64,000 nt of DNA from RGIG4034 sp045576455 (GTDB lineage Bacteria > Bacillota > Clostridia > Lachnospirales > Lachnospiraceae), in NCBI GenBank assembly GCA_045576455.1, contig JAZNGM010000035.1:17647-81646 (forward strand), given 5' to 3'. This document shows positions 1 through 9,341 of the stretch, piece after piece. Within the stretch, counting starts at the first letter, position 1, and each line of letters opens with the position of its first letter. The translations under genes were made by a program, and so were the position numbers. The notes beneath the pieces are model-generated. The model was not told the DNA's origin. It ran no database searches and worked only from the letters and a program-made list of their open reading frames with translations.

Positions 1-1283
1 ACGCTAAAGGACAATATATAGCCTCTGTCCTCCGGCTGGATTACTGCAACAATACTATCTGCATATGCTTCCTGTCCGGAAGAAAAATTCACATTAATAA
101 GGTTTCCTGAAATGGGTGCCTCAATGGTTGTTCCCGTTGTATTCTGCTTTAATTTTTCTACCAGCTTTTTCTGTTCTTCTATCTGGTCATACTTATCACC
201 CAAAGATATTTCCTGCTGTATTTTGGTAACAAGCTCCGTCTTTGCGTCCTGTGCCTCTGCCAAAGTTTGATTTGCACTTGCCAAATTCATCTCTGCTGTT
301 GCCAACTGTAAACGGAGATTTTGTACGGTAGCTTCCGTTGTCTCTGTTGCCTGCTTATCTGCTAAAGCTTTCTTGGCATTCTCAAGTGCAACGGTCGCAT
401 TTTTTACATTATTGGTTGCCGTCTGCACATTCATGGAAGAATTACTATAACTATTGTAAATTAAAGTAATATTATCATAATTAGATTTTGCATTTGTAAC
501 TGCGGTTTGTAATATATCTGCCTGTGAAGGGTCTGTATTATTACTCCATGCATTATAAGCATCAAGATATGCCTGATATGCTGTCGCGACATCCATTCCG
601 CAAGCCTCATAATTTGCTTTTGACACTTCATAGCTGCTTATAACATCTTCGTAATAAGCCTGCGCATTGGTTAACGCCGTTTCGGCATTTCTGACTGCCA
701 GTTCTTCTGCAGAAGTATCTACATAAGAAGCATCAATTATATTAAGCTGATTATTTAAATCATTAACCTTTTTCTGCCAATTATCTACATTTTTCTGTGC
801 ATTATCCACCTTATTGGTTGCATCATCCAACTTACTTCTGTATTGGGAAAGCGATGTTGTTTTTCCGTTCTGGACATGATTATAAACATCTGCACTGATA
901 TCACCTGTTAACAACTCAAGTTCAAAAGATTGAATAAGGCTATCCAATTCCTTTTGCGCATTAATGAGTTCCGTACTGTCCTTATCCTCTAAGGTAAATA
1001 ATACGTCACCCTTTTGTACAAAATCACCTCTTCTGAAATGTACACTCTGAATCACACGGCTTTCCTTGATTTCAACATTGTATGGGTCACTTGCCTGAAT
1101 AATTCCGGTTCCCCTGATTCTTGCAGAAATGGACCCGGCCGATACATATTGTGTTGCAACTTCCGGAAGCGAATAATTCATAATTGTATTTGAAAAGAAG
1201 GTTAATATGAGCATTACAGCCAGAAAAACAATGGCTATATTCTTTATCCAATCTTTTCTTTTTCTTTTATCGTTCTCTTTCAT
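1..1283 (-). CDS. HlyD-family membrane-fusion/adaptor protein, C-terminus cut by window edge
   Basis: The frame reads from an ATG at 1283 and stays open to base 1, so the C-terminus lies outside the window. The N-terminus is basic (MKENDKRKRKDW) and followed by one hydrophobic anchor (IAIVFLAVMLILTF). A lipoyl/barrel half-motif follows (VQKGDVLFTLED), then about 280 residues of Ala/Asn/Gln-rich coiled coil, then the return half-motif (TIEAPISGNLINVNFSSGQ). This barrel-hairpin-barrel order is typical of HlyD/MacA-type adaptors, which link an inner-membrane exporter to the outside. The gene starts 12 bases after the stop of a sugar-ABC permease, so it is probably last in that operon, an odd partner for an importer. 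An ABC exporter may follow beyond the window. The family call is firm; the substrate is unknown. Confidence 0.85.
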   Translation of the reverse strand, partial: MKENDKRKRKDWIKNIAIVFLAVMLILTFFSNTIMNYSLPEVATQYVSAGSISARIRGTGIIQASDPYNVEIKESRVIQSVHFRRGDFVQKGDVLFTLEDKDSTELINAQKELDSLIQSFELELLTGDISADVYNHVQNGKTTSLSQYRSKLDDATNKVDNAQKNVDNWQKKVNDLNNQLNIIDASYVDTSAEELAVRNAETALTNAQAYYEDVISSYEVSKANYEACGMDVATAYQAYLDAYNAWSNNTDPSQADILQTAVTNAKSNYDNITLIYNSYSNSSMNVQTATNNVKNATVALENAKKALADKQATETTEATVQNLRLQLATAEMNLASANQTLAEAQDAKTELVTKIQQEISLGDKYDQIEEQKKLVEKLKQNTTGTTIEAPISGNLINVNFSSGQEAYADSIVAVIQPEDRGYILSFS

Positions 1284-1295
1284 TTTTCTACCTCT

Positions 1296-2198
1296 CTACC
1301 CTTTTATAGCGCCTTGATATGTTATACCCTCTACCAGGTACTCTTCACCGTAGAAAAATACCAGAAGGGACGGAATCATATAAATCGTAGCAACTGCAAA
1401 TGCAAGACCGACTTCACCCGCATTTATTTGTGATAAGAACACCGATAACGGATGCTTTTCAGGATTTGCAAGCAAAATTAGCGGCTGCTCCACCATATTC
1501 CAATAATCAATAAAAATAAGTATTGCGACGGAACACATGCATCCTTTACATAGCGGATAACATATTTTACGGAAAATCTGCCATTCCCCGGCACCATCTA
1601 TTTTAGCTGCTTCTATATAAGAAACCGGTATTTTCCGCATATACTTTGTTAACAGATACACTGCAAACGGAGAAAAAATGCCCGGCAACCATATAGACCA
1701 GTAGGTATCAAGTATATTCAACCAATCCGATACCAAGTAGTTTGGTACAAGCGTTACCTGATATGGCATCAGCATTAAAATTATGTAAGCAAAAAATATA
1801 ATCTCTTTCAGCTTTCCCCTATATCTTGCAAAGCTATATGATGCAAGAAGCGCTACCGCAATCTGGAATACTACGATTGGAACAACTAATATAACGGAAT
1901 TCCAAAACTTCAATAAGTATTCAGGACTTTTAAATAATACCGTTATATACTGATTAGCTGAAACTATATCCGGAAGGAATTTTAGATTTACCACATCCGA
2001 AATGTATGTTTTCCCGCCCGAGTCACTCTGTTGGAACACAACGCCGTAATTGGAGGATATTTCCGATTGTTGCATAAACGAATTTGAGATGGTCAGTACA
2101 ATCGGCATTAAAAATATCACGGCAAAGAAAATTAGTATAAGAAATATTATTGTTCTTCCAACTGCTTTTCTTAATTTATTAACCTTTTTTATCTGCAT
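1296..2198 (-). CDS. Carbohydrate ABC transporter permease (MalG/CUT1 type)
   Basis: This 300-residue protein has about six hydrophobic helices. Its cytoplasmic EAA loop (YIEAAKIDGAGEWQIFRKI, around residues 193-212) is the site where the shared ATPase docks. The C-terminus (VEGITYQGAIKG) matches the CUT1 MalG-like family. It would form the second transmembrane half of a sugar importer with the upstream permease, whose stop codon its start codon overlaps, which implies translational coupling. No ATP-binding subunit is encoded here. Many Firmicutes CUT1 systems borrow a shared MsmK-type ATPase, and I infer the same. The substrate cannot be read from sequence, but the partner binding protein is of sugar or oligosaccharide type. 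Confidence 0.9.
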   Translation of the reverse strand: MQIKKVNKLRKAVGRTIIFLILIFFAVIFLMPIVLTISNSFMQQSEISSNYGVVFQQSDSGGKTYISDVVNLKFLPDIVSANQYITVLFKSPEYLLKFWNSVILVVPIVVFQIAVALLASYSFARYRGKLKEIIFFAYIILMLMPYQVTLVPNYLVSDWLNILDTYWSIWLPGIFSPFAVYLLTKYMRKIPVSYIEAAKIDGAGEWQIFRKICYPLCKGCMCSVAILIFIDYWNMVEQPLILLANPEKHPLSVFLSQINAGEVGLAFAVATIYMIPSLLVFFYGEEYLVEGITYQGAIKG

Positions 2199-3100
2199 TA
2201 TCCTTCCACATCCTTTCCAAAGTGATTCTCTACGATGAAGAGGGCACCTATAATAACAATCATTACAAGCGACATAAGGATAGCTGCTGCAGACAATTTC
2301 TGATAATCCAGCGATAAGAACGTATTGTTCATAAAATGCTGCAACATATATATACTGTCAAACGGATATTTACCGGTCAGAAGATAAATCTCTCTAAATA
2401 CCTTAAAGGAATTTATTAATGACATGATTGTAACAAAAAGGATAGTTGACGATAAATATCTGATTTTAATCTTGGTAAATATTTTAATGGCGGAAGCACT
2501 TTCTAACCTTGCTACCTCAATAATATCGCTCGGTATGTTAGATAATGCAGCCATAAATAAAATCATATTGTATCCGAGGTTTTTCCATAAGAACAAAATG
2601 ACTATTACAATCTGCGCTTGCGGGGACTTTAACCAGTCAATCCCTTCCGCACCAAACTTGCCCATCAGCTCATTCACAACACCGTTATCATGGAACAAAA
2701 CCTGCCAGATTAATACGATGGAAGCAATCGGCACCATAAGCGGACTTAAGAAAAATGACCTTAACTGGCTTTTAAACGGAATCTTGCTTTCCAACATGAT
2801 AGCTAAAAGTAAAGATAACACTACCGCAAGCGGCACCGCTACAAGGGAAAACAAACCGGTATTTTTTGCCGCGATTTTAAAAGCATTATTATCAAGCAGT
2901 TTGGAATAGTTTTCAAACCAGACAACGTTTGCTGACACCGGGTTATCTATAAAAGAATAATAGATTACCACGCCAAAAGGTATGACAAAGAAAAGAAGAA
3001 CACCAAGGAGGCTTGGTGCCAGATACAGCACCGAGCCTACGTGTTCCCTAAATTTTCTATTAAACAGAACTTTTTTCTTTCCCATTTTACAAAACCTCAT
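2198..3100 (-). CDS. Carbohydrate ABC transporter permease (MalF/CUT1 type)
   Basis: This 300-residue integral membrane protein begins with an N-terminal helix (YLAPSLLGVLLFFVIPFGVVIYYSF) typical of MalF/UgpA-like permeases. It carries an EAA loop (IIEVARLESASAIKIFTKIKI) that contacts the ATPase. The ATG at 3100 has AAAGGG five bases upstream. A second ATG six codons on is possible but lacks its own Shine-Dalgarno. The gene lies 23 bases after the solute-binding lipoprotein gene and overlaps the next permease by one base, giving the usual SBP-permease-permease order. Confidence in family and role is high; the substrate is unknown. Confidence 0.9.
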   Translation of the reverse strand: MRFCKMGKKKVLFNRKFREHVGSVLYLAPSLLGVLLFFVIPFGVVIYYSFIDNPVSANVVWFENYSKLLDNNAFKIAAKNTGLFSLVAVPLAVVLSLLLAIMLESKIPFKSQLRSFFLSPLMVPIASIVLIWQVLFHDNGVVNELMGKFGAEGIDWLKSPQAQIVIVILFLWKNLGYNMILFMAALSNIPSDIIEVARLESASAIKIFTKIKIRYLSSTILFVTIMSLINSFKVFREIYLLTGKYPFDSIYMLQHFMNNTFLSLDYQKLSAAAILMSLVMIVIIGALFIVENHFGKDVEG

Positions 3101-3123
3101 GAAATCCCTTTAACTTACACAAA

Positions 3124-5376
3124 CTATTTTATTTCATTTAAATACAGATTAACTCTGCTCTGCAAGATTTCTGCGATATCTTTTGCCGATTTTTTCCCTT
3201 CAAAAAATGCCGGCAATTCTTCTTCAATAATCTGTAAAATATTTATATCATATGTTATCGTACCGTCGATAGATTCAATAAGTCCCATTAACTCATCATA
3301 ATCCTTCTTGGTTGCCACCGGTATGGTTATCTCAACGCCATTTACAATCATGGTATTTTCATATTCAACAAGATTACCGTTTTCATCCTCATAGGTATCA
3401 GGCTTCATATCTTCTTCAAGACGCTCTTTTAATACCTTCTTATGTACCGGAAGACCGTAGAAAGTTTTCTGATTCTCTTCACTGAAAAACATCTTGATGA
3501 ATTCCCATGCAGCATCCTTATACTTGCTTTTCTTAAATATCGCTATCGGGGAAATATCACTACTAGCCATATGACCGCTTCCTTCGGAAACCGGAAAACC
3601 AACCAGTGTTGCCGTTTCACCCAACAATGCTTTATCATACATTAAGCCTTCAAGACCACTTATGTATACACTCAGGGCTAAAGTTTTATCCTCACGGTAT
3701 GTTGCCATGTAATCGGCATCTTCATCATATTCCATTTTATACGGACAGTTTTTTGAAAACTCTAATAAATCAATAAATTCCTGTGAGTTTAAATTACACG
3801 TTCCATTTCCGAAATCAATATACCGGTCCATATTGTAGATAAAGAACATGGAAAATATCGTCTCCGGTTCAAAATACTCACTAAACTCTTCGATTTGCGG
3901 ATTTTCCTCTAAAATCTTGCGTACATCTTCTAAGGTCCATGACTTTTTCCCATTTAAGAACTTATCTTTTACTAAAAATGTATCGATGGAAAAAGATGGT
4001 GTCAGTGCATACACAATTTTATCGGTCTTATTAATGGTTAATATATTTTCTACATAATTATTTATGTCAAAATCTTTATCTTCATCCAAATATGGTCTTA
4101 AGTCTTCTAATAACCCTTTGGCTATATAACTTTGCAGATTATCCATAGCATTTACCATTAACATATCTAGCTTTCCTGCAAGTATATCATTGTTAAGCTT
4201 GGCTATGCAATCATCATACTCTAAATCCTCAATACCATATTCCATTACCTTAATTTTATATTCTTCATTAGCTTTATTGAATTCAACTACCTGTTTCTTT
4301 ATTTCATCTCCCACATAAAATCCGCCTAAAACAAGCTCCTTCTTAGCAGTAACCTCAGAACTGTCTTTTTTGATAAAAGAAACTAAAGTCACCTTTTCTT
4401 TCATACCGGATGCATCAGAGGATGCGTTAACCATATAGAAATTTCCATTTTCCCCTGTACCCATTGCATATACATGTTCCGGCACAATGTTACAATCCAA
4501 CCAGTTAAAAATTTCTTTCTTATTACCGGAAACCGTATCATAACTTACTATACCTTTATCACCTGCAACATATACTTCTTTGCCTTCTCCGGCAAAAATT
4601 GCATTCTCCATATAAGTGGTAGGGAAATCACTTAATTCCTTTCCGTAATCCTTAGCATCCACATCAACCGGTCTTACCACAAAACCATATCCATCCGGCG
4701 TGTCCCCGTGGTAAGCAACAAGAACCGTACCGTCTCCGGTCATTCCGATGCCTTCAATCCAATTACCGTCTTTCTTCGTAAAAAGAATTTTTCCTTCTTT
4801 ATCCAATACGTAGAATCCATCTCCCGGTACATCACCGTACATATAACCGTTATCATCTACAACAAAATAATTCGCATAAAAGTATTCCGAATTAAGGGCA
4901 TCTCTTACCGCATTGACATTCATGTCAGTAATCTTGTTGCCATTTCCGTCATATTTTACAATAAGATAATCTTCTCTTATTGTCTCATATGTAATCTCAT
5001 CATATTCCGCGTCAACCATAAAGCAATAAATAAATCCTTCATTATCAATTGCAAATGCCATAACATTGGAATCCATTGTTAACGGGATGGAAAAAGAGCT
5101 CTTAGTTCCATCTATGAGAGATCTCTTAACCAGAAAACTCTCGTGCGTTTCTACCTCGTAATCAATATGTTCTTCTAAATAATATAAATAATCCCCTCTT
5201 ATTTTGAAATTATGTACATATGCATCCTCAGAGATGTCAATATCCTCAAACTGTGTGGTATAAACATATTTATTCCCACCTTTTTCATCCGAATCCTTTT
5301 TGCCGCATCCGCAAAAAGACAACACAAGTACCAACAATAATATCATTGGCACAATTCTAAAACATTTCTTTTTCAT
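3124..5376 (-). CDS. Lipoprotein: beta-propeller-like sensor fused to extracellular solute-binding domain
   Basis: The 750-residue protein is about 300 residues longer than an ordinary solute-binding protein. A lipoprotein signal (hydrophobic run, then FCGCGKK; probable lipidated Cys24) anchors it outside the membrane. Residues about 35-340 carry repeated beta-rich blades (FAIDNEGFIYCF, YFVVDDNGYMYG, VYVAGDKGIVSYD) that look like a WD/NHL-type propeller. Residues about 350-750 look like a family-1 SBP: KELVLGGFYVGDEIKKQVVEFNK at the start, YALTPSFSIDTF at the hinge, and a C-terminus SAKDIAEILQSRVNLYLNEIK. That C-terminus matches the two SBPs near 36-39 kb. The ribosome site AAAGGAG precedes ATG 5376. 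The gene heads the permease operon. The domain split is inferred from repeats and length; the substrate is unknown. Confidence 0.82.
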   Translation of the reverse strand: MKKKCFRIVPMILLLVLVLSFCGCGKKDSDEKGGNKYVYTTQFEDIDISEDAYVHNFKIRGDYLYYLEEHIDYEVETHESFLVKRSLIDGTKSSFSIPLTMDSNVMAFAIDNEGFIYCFMVDAEYDEITYETIREDYLIVKYDGNGNKITDMNVNAVRDALNSEYFYANYFVVDDNGYMYGDVPGDGFYVLDKEGKILFTKKDGNWIEGIGMTGDGTVLVAYHGDTPDGYGFVVRPVDVDAKDYGKELSDFPTTYMENAIFAGEGKEVYVAGDKGIVSYDTVSGNKKEIFNWLDCNIVPEHVYAMGTGENGNFYMVNASSDASGMKEKVTLVSFIKKDSSEVTAKKELVLGGFYVGDEIKKQVVEFNKANEEYKIKVMEYGIEDLEYDDCIAKLNNDILAGKLDMLMVNAMDNLQSYIAKGLLEDLRPYLDEDKDFDINNYVENILTINKTDKIVYALTPSFSIDTFLVKDKFLNGKKSWTLEDVRKILEENPQIEEFSEYFEPETIFSMFFIYNMDRYIDFGNGTCNLNSQEFIDLLEFSKNCPYKMEYDEDADYMATYREDKTLALSVYISGLEGLMYDKALLGETATLVGFPVSEGSGHMASSDISPIAIFKKSKYKDAAWEFIKMFFSEENQKTFYGLPVHKKVLKERLEEDMKPDTYEDENGNLVEYENTMIVNGVEITIPVATKKDYDELMGLIESIDGTITYDINILQIIEEELPAFFEGKKSAKDIAEILQSRVNLYLNEIK

Positions 5377-5410
5377 AAAAATTCTCCTTTTACTTAATTC
5401 CTATAAATTC

Positions 5411-5439
5411 ATCATAAAGTGTGTATATTCTTACGTCAA
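5411..5439 (-). promoter_or_regulatory. Promoter of the SBP/permease operon
   Basis: On the minus strand the -35 box TTGACG (5434-5439) and the -10 box TATGAT (5411-5416) are separated by 17 bases. They lie about 35 bases upstream of the lipoprotein start. The fit to the sigma-A consensus is good. Confidence 0.65.
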
Positions 5440-5518
5440 CAGTCATAATCCTTAACATTTCTTAAGAAAATCTTAAATCTACTCTAGCATATCCATTAAT
5501 CGAGTATATGTAAATCAA

Positions 5519-5562
5519 AAGCCGGTAATGCGTGAACAATTTCTGTCCATTCATTACCGGCT
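5519..5562 (-). terminator. Intrinsic terminator after the transketolase operon
   Basis: AGCCGGTAATG and CATTACCGGCT form an 11-bp perfect stem with a 21-nt loop. On the minus strand it is followed by TTTTGATTT. It lies 24 bases past the transketolase stop codon. Confidence 0.75.
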
Positions 5563-5585
5563 AAAATCCAGTTTAATTAATTAAA

Positions 5586-6533
5586 CTATTTTACAAAATC
5601 TTTTACCTTAGCATAGATACCGTCAGCATCGATTCCGTATTTCTTAACAAGTGCTCCTGCAGAACCTGACTCACCAAAGATATCATTCATACCAATACGT
5701 AACATCTTTGTTGGGCAGTTTTCGCTTAAGAATTCTGAAACAGCACCACCAAGACCACCAATTACAGAATGCTCTTCAACAGTTACAATCTTACCTGTTT
5801 CCTTAGCTGCCTTTAAGATGAGCTCTTCATCTAACGGCTTAATTGTGTGGATATTGATAACTCTTGCACTGATTCCGTCTTCTGCAAGCTTTTCTGCTGC
5901 AAGCATAGCTTCACATACACAGATACCTGTAGCAACGATAGTAACATCGCTACCATCCATCATGGTAATACCCTTACCGATTTCAAACTTGTAATCAGCA
6001 TTATCATTAATAACAGGAACTGCTGCACGTCCGAAACGGATATATACTGGTCCGTCATATTCTACGGCTGCTCTAACTGCTGCCTTAGCTTCGATATCAT
6101 CTGAAGGACACATAACTACCATTCCCGGAATAACTCTCATAAGTGCAAGGTCTTCATTACACTGATGGCTTGCACCATCTTCACCTACTGTGATTCCGGC
6201 ATGTGTTGCTCCAATTTTAACATTAAGGTGTGGATAAGCCACTGAATTACGAACCTGTTCAAAAGCACGTCCTGCTGCAAACATAGCAAATGAACTTACG
6301 AAAGGAATCTTACCTGTTGTTGCAAGTCCTGCTGCAATACCTACCATGTTAGCTTCTGCGATACCACAGTCGATATGTCTGTCCGGAAAAGCTTTCTTAA
6401 AAATACCTGTTTTTGTTGCTCCTGCAAGGTCTGCATCTAATACAACAAGGTTAGGATATTCTGCTCCTACTTCTGCAAGCGCATTACCGTAACTTTCTCT
6501 TGTAGCAATTTTCTTACTCATATCTATTGGCAT
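5586..6533 (-). CDS. Transketolase, C-terminal subunit
   Basis: The 315-residue protein covers the pyrimidine-binding and C-terminal domains of transketolase. With the N-terminal subunit it transfers two-carbon ketol units between sugar phosphates in the non-oxidative pentose phosphate pathway, using thiamine diphosphate. Visible marks are LDADLAGATKTGIF near the N-terminus, GIAEANMVGIAAGLA (with the catalytic Glu that activates ThDP), FAMFAAGRAFEQVRNSV, and the C-terminal VEEHSVIGGLGGAVSEFL. ATG 6533 has AGGTGA six bases upstream and overlaps the end of the partner gene by 10 bases, so the two subunits are probably made in equal amounts. Split transketolases are common in Clostridia. Confidence 0.93.
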   Translation of the reverse strand: MPIDMSKKIATRESYGNALAEVGAEYPNLVVLDADLAGATKTGIFKKAFPDRHIDCGIAEANMVGIAAGLATTGKIPFVSSFAMFAAGRAFEQVRNSVAYPHLNVKIGATHAGITVGEDGASHQCNEDLALMRVIPGMVVMCPSDDIEAKAAVRAAVEYDGPVYIRFGRAAVPVINDNADYKFEIGKGITMMDGSDVTIVATGICVCEAMLAAEKLAEDGISARVINIHTIKPLDEELILKAAKETGKIVTVEEHSVIGGLGGAVSEFLSENCPTKMLRIGMNDIFGESGSAGALVKKYGIDADGIYAKVKDFVK

Positions 6534-7357
6534 AATGCGTCACCTACTTTCTTCAGATCTTCCATAGCAACTGCGTACTGCTCGTCGTTAGGAGCTGTAC
6601 CATGCCATGATGACTGATTCTCCATAAAGGATACACCCTTACCTTTTACCGTCTTTGTAATAATACAGGTTGGCTGTCCCTTTGTCTCACGTGCTTCCTT
6701 AAATGCTGCACGGATTGCATCAAAGTCATGTCCGTCAATTGTGATTACATGGAAATTGAATGCTTCAAACTTCTTATCAATAGGGTATGGTGAACATACA
6801 TCTTCGATTTTACCATCAATCTGAAGTCCGTTGTTATCAACGATAATTACAAGGTTGTCTAAGTTGCGGTGTCCTGCGAACATTGCTGCTTCCCAGATCT
6901 GTCCTTCCTGGATTTCACCATCACCACATAAGCAATATGTACGATAATCTTTTCCATCCATTTTAGCAGAAAGTGCCATTCCCACTGCTGCTGAAATACC
7001 CTGTCCAAGAGAACCGCTGCTCATGTCAACACCCGGTACATGCTGTAAACAAGGATGTCCCTGTAAATAAGAACCTAATTTACGAAGTGTTTTTAAATCC
7101 TCAACCGGGAAATATCCTCTGTTAGCAAGTGCTGAATAAAGTCCCGGAGCTGTATGTCCTTTTGATAATACAAAACGGTCACGATCCGGTGCTTTCTGGT
7201 TCTTCGGGTCAATATTCATTTCTTCAAAATAGAGAAATGTAAAAATATCTGCAGCTGACAATGATCCGCCCGGATGTCCGGCCTTCGCACTGTGTACAGC
7301 AGTAACAATGCCCTTACGAACTTCATTAGCTGTTTTTTGAAGCTCAAGATTGTTCAT
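6524..7357 (-). CDS. Transketolase, N-terminal (ThDP pyrophosphate-binding) subunit
   Basis: This is the first half of a split transketolase, about 277 residues. The ThDP pyrophosphate/Mg site is seen as GDGEIQEGQIWEAAMFAGHRNLDNLVIIVDNN (GDG through NN). SAKAGHPGGSLSAADI and SKGHTAPGLYSAL supply further active-site His residues. I place the start at 7357 rather than an ATG 15 codons upstream, because TGGAGGAGACGTT lies directly before it and the family begins with MNNLELQKTANEVRKGI. The gene precedes and overlaps the C-terminal subunit gene. A possible extended -10 (TGTTAATAT, 7401-7409) lies about 45 bases upstream. Confidence 0.93.
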   Translation of the reverse strand: MNNLELQKTANEVRKGIVTAVHSAKAGHPGGSLSAADIFTFLYFEEMNIDPKNQKAPDRDRFVLSKGHTAPGLYSALANRGYFPVEDLKTLRKLGSYLQGHPCLQHVPGVDMSSGSLGQGISAAVGMALSAKMDGKDYRTYCLCGDGEIQEGQIWEAAMFAGHRNLDNLVIIVDNNGLQIDGKIEDVCSPYPIDKKFEAFNFHVITIDGHDFDAIRAAFKEARETKGQPTCIITKTVKGKGVSFMENQSSWHGTAPNDEQYAVAMEDLKKVGDALCQ

Positions 7358-7468
7358 AACGTCTCCTCCATTAAAAATAAAAAATGTCATTAATAAATAC
7401 ATATTAACACATCTTTGTTATATTTTCTATCATCAATTCATACAGTATTAAAAAAACTTGGTGTAATT

Positions 7469-9304
7469 GTGAGAAATCGTAAAAAGAAAATAATAATTTA
7501 CCTGGTTATAGTAGCAATATTGCTGATTCTTGAGCTTGTTTTATTCCTTTTTGACAAAAAAGAAAATGACGATACTTCCTCTTTTAAAAGTCTTACCAAA
7601 ACTATTCTTCAAAATGAACTTAACAGTAATGCACTAAATTTGCACTATTCCTTCTTTTCACCGGACAACTATGACCTATGTGAACCTTCAGCAGTTCTTA
7701 CTCCTTTTTCTACCGATAGTTTTGAGACATCCCGTACACAGCTTGATTCTTATATTTCCACTCTTTCAAAAATCAACGCAGACAATTTGAATGCCTGTGA
7801 TCAAAAAACGTATACTCTTCTCCAAAATTATCTTAAAACACAACTACGCTTTCTTGATTACCCTTATTTTAATGAACCTCTTTCCCCCTCCGGCGGAGTA
7901 CATAACGAGCTTCCTTTATTATTATCAGAATATACTCTTTATGATAAGGAAGATATTCAATGTTACCTTTCTTTACTTGAAGAAATACCTGCCTATCTCA
8001 ACGGATATGCCTTATTTGAACAAAAAAAATCCGAGGCGGGACGTTTTATGTCAGACACATCGGCAGATAAAGTCATTGCACAATGTGAAGAAATGTTTGA
8101 TGCTAAATCACTTTGGAATAACAAACACTTTCTTCAAACTACTTTTCAAGACCGGCTTGATAAATTACTTAATGGTAAAATCATAACTAAGGAAGAATAT
8201 GATTTATACCTTTCAACAAACTCGCAACTATTAATAAACCGGCTTATGCCGGCATACCACGCTCTTGCAGACGCCATATACCTGTTAAAAGGCACGGGAA
8301 AAAATAGCGAAGGTCTTGCCTTAAAAGAAAAAGGAAAAGAATACTATACTCTTCTTATACAATCGGCAATAGGTACTTCCCGTTCCCCGGAAGAAATAAT
8401 GGAAATGCTTACAAAGCAGCTAAACATTGAATATAATCAGTTTAATAATTGTCTGAAACAACTTAGCTCTTATGGCAATGAAGCATATAAATTGCTAACG
8501 ACCGATCCTGAATTTATAATTAACTCTTCGGAAGAAATGCTATCGGATCTTTCAGACAGAATTAAGTATGATTTTCCGCCCATCCCTGAAAAAATATCTT
8601 ATACCGTAAAAGAAGTCACGGAAGCCCTGAGTGCGCAATCTGCTCCCGCATTCTACATTACTCCGCCTGCAGACCGGCTATTTGATAATGTAATCTACAT
8701 AAATAAACCGGAGCAAACCGATAAGCTGACACTATATACCACGCTTGCCCACGAAGGTTTTCCCGGCCATCTCTACCAGACGGTGTATCACGGAAATTGT
8801 GATATACAAAATAACGAGGATCCCATCCACTGCCTTTTATACTATGGTGGTTATGTTGAGGGCTGGGCAATATATGTGGAAAATTATGCTTATAATTATG
8901 CAGCTTCTTTAATGAAAAACAGCGATGAGCCAAAACTAAACGAACTTATATGTACTCTATATTCCCATAACCGCACACTGCAGCTTTGTATACTTTCTCT
9001 TCTGGATTTGTCTATCCACTATTACGGAATAGACGAAACAAAAGCCGCCTCTATCCTTGCACCACTCGGCGTAACGAAAAAAGAAGAAGTTCAAAGTATT
9101 TATGAATATATCGTAGAAGAACCCGGCAACTACCTAAAATATTATTTTGGTTATCTTGAGATATTATCTCTCCGGGATTTTGCAAAAAATTTATGGTGTA
9201 ATTCCTACAGTAATTTAAGATTTCATACTTTCTTACTAAATTATGGCCCGGCAGACTTCGACAGTATACGAAAAAGTTTGACATCAACTACGAGTTTTGT
9301 ATAA
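7469..9304 (+). CDS. Membrane-anchored DUF885-family putative zinc peptidase
   Basis: A basic N-terminus is followed by one hydrophobic segment (IIIYLVIVAILLILELVLFLF), so the roughly 590-residue body is probably extracellular and tethered. It carries the DUF885 signature HEGFPGHLYQ (first His codon at 8750) and EGWAIYVENYAYN about 35 residues later. This resembles a gluzincin metal site, HExxxGH plus a downstream Glu. The only in-frame starts are non-ATG: a TTG at 7415 without a ribosome site, and a GTG at 7469 preceded by GGTG, followed by RNRKKK. I prefer 7469. The gene is divergent from transketolase. Peptidase activity is inferred from the motif and has rarely been tested in this family. 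Confidence 0.78.
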   Translation: MRNRKKKIIIYLVIVAILLILELVLFLFDKKENDDTSSFKSLTKTILQNELNSNALNLHYSFFSPDNYDLCEPSAVLTPFSTDSFETSRTQLDSYISTLSKINADNLNACDQKTYTLLQNYLKTQLRFLDYPYFNEPLSPSGGVHNELPLLLSEYTLYDKEDIQCYLSLLEEIPAYLNGYALFEQKKSEAGRFMSDTSADKVIAQCEEMFDAKSLWNNKHFLQTTFQDRLDKLLNGKIITKEEYDLYLSTNSQLLINRLMPAYHALADAIYLLKGTGKNSEGLALKEKGKEYYTLLIQSAIGTSRSPEEIMEMLTKQLNIEYNQFNNCLKQLSSYGNEAYKLLTTDPEFIINSSEEMLSDLSDRIKYDFPPIPEKISYTVKEVTEALSAQSAPAFYITPPADRLFDNVIYINKPEQTDKLTLYTTLAHEGFPGHLYQTVYHGNCDIQNNEDPIHCLLYYGGYVEGWAIYVENYAYNYAASLMKNSDEPKLNELICTLYSHNRTLQLCILSLLDLSIHYYGIDETKAASILAPLGVTKKEEVQSIYEYIVEEPGNYLKYYFGYLEILSLRDFAKNLWCNSYSNLRFHTFLLNYGPADFDSIRKSLTSTTSFV

Positions 9305-9305
9305 T
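9278..9305 (+). promoter_or_regulatory. Perfect-consensus promoter for the repeat membrane protein
   Basis: TTGACA (9278-9283) and TATAAT (9300-9305) both match the sigma-A consensus in all six positions, with a 16-bp spacer. The promoter lies inside the last codons of the preceding peptidase gene and about 36 bases before the next ATG, so the downstream gene is likely strongly expressed on its own. Confidence 0.8.
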
Positions 9306-9341
9306 TAATATTATAATAATTTAAACCTTCAGGAGGGGAAA

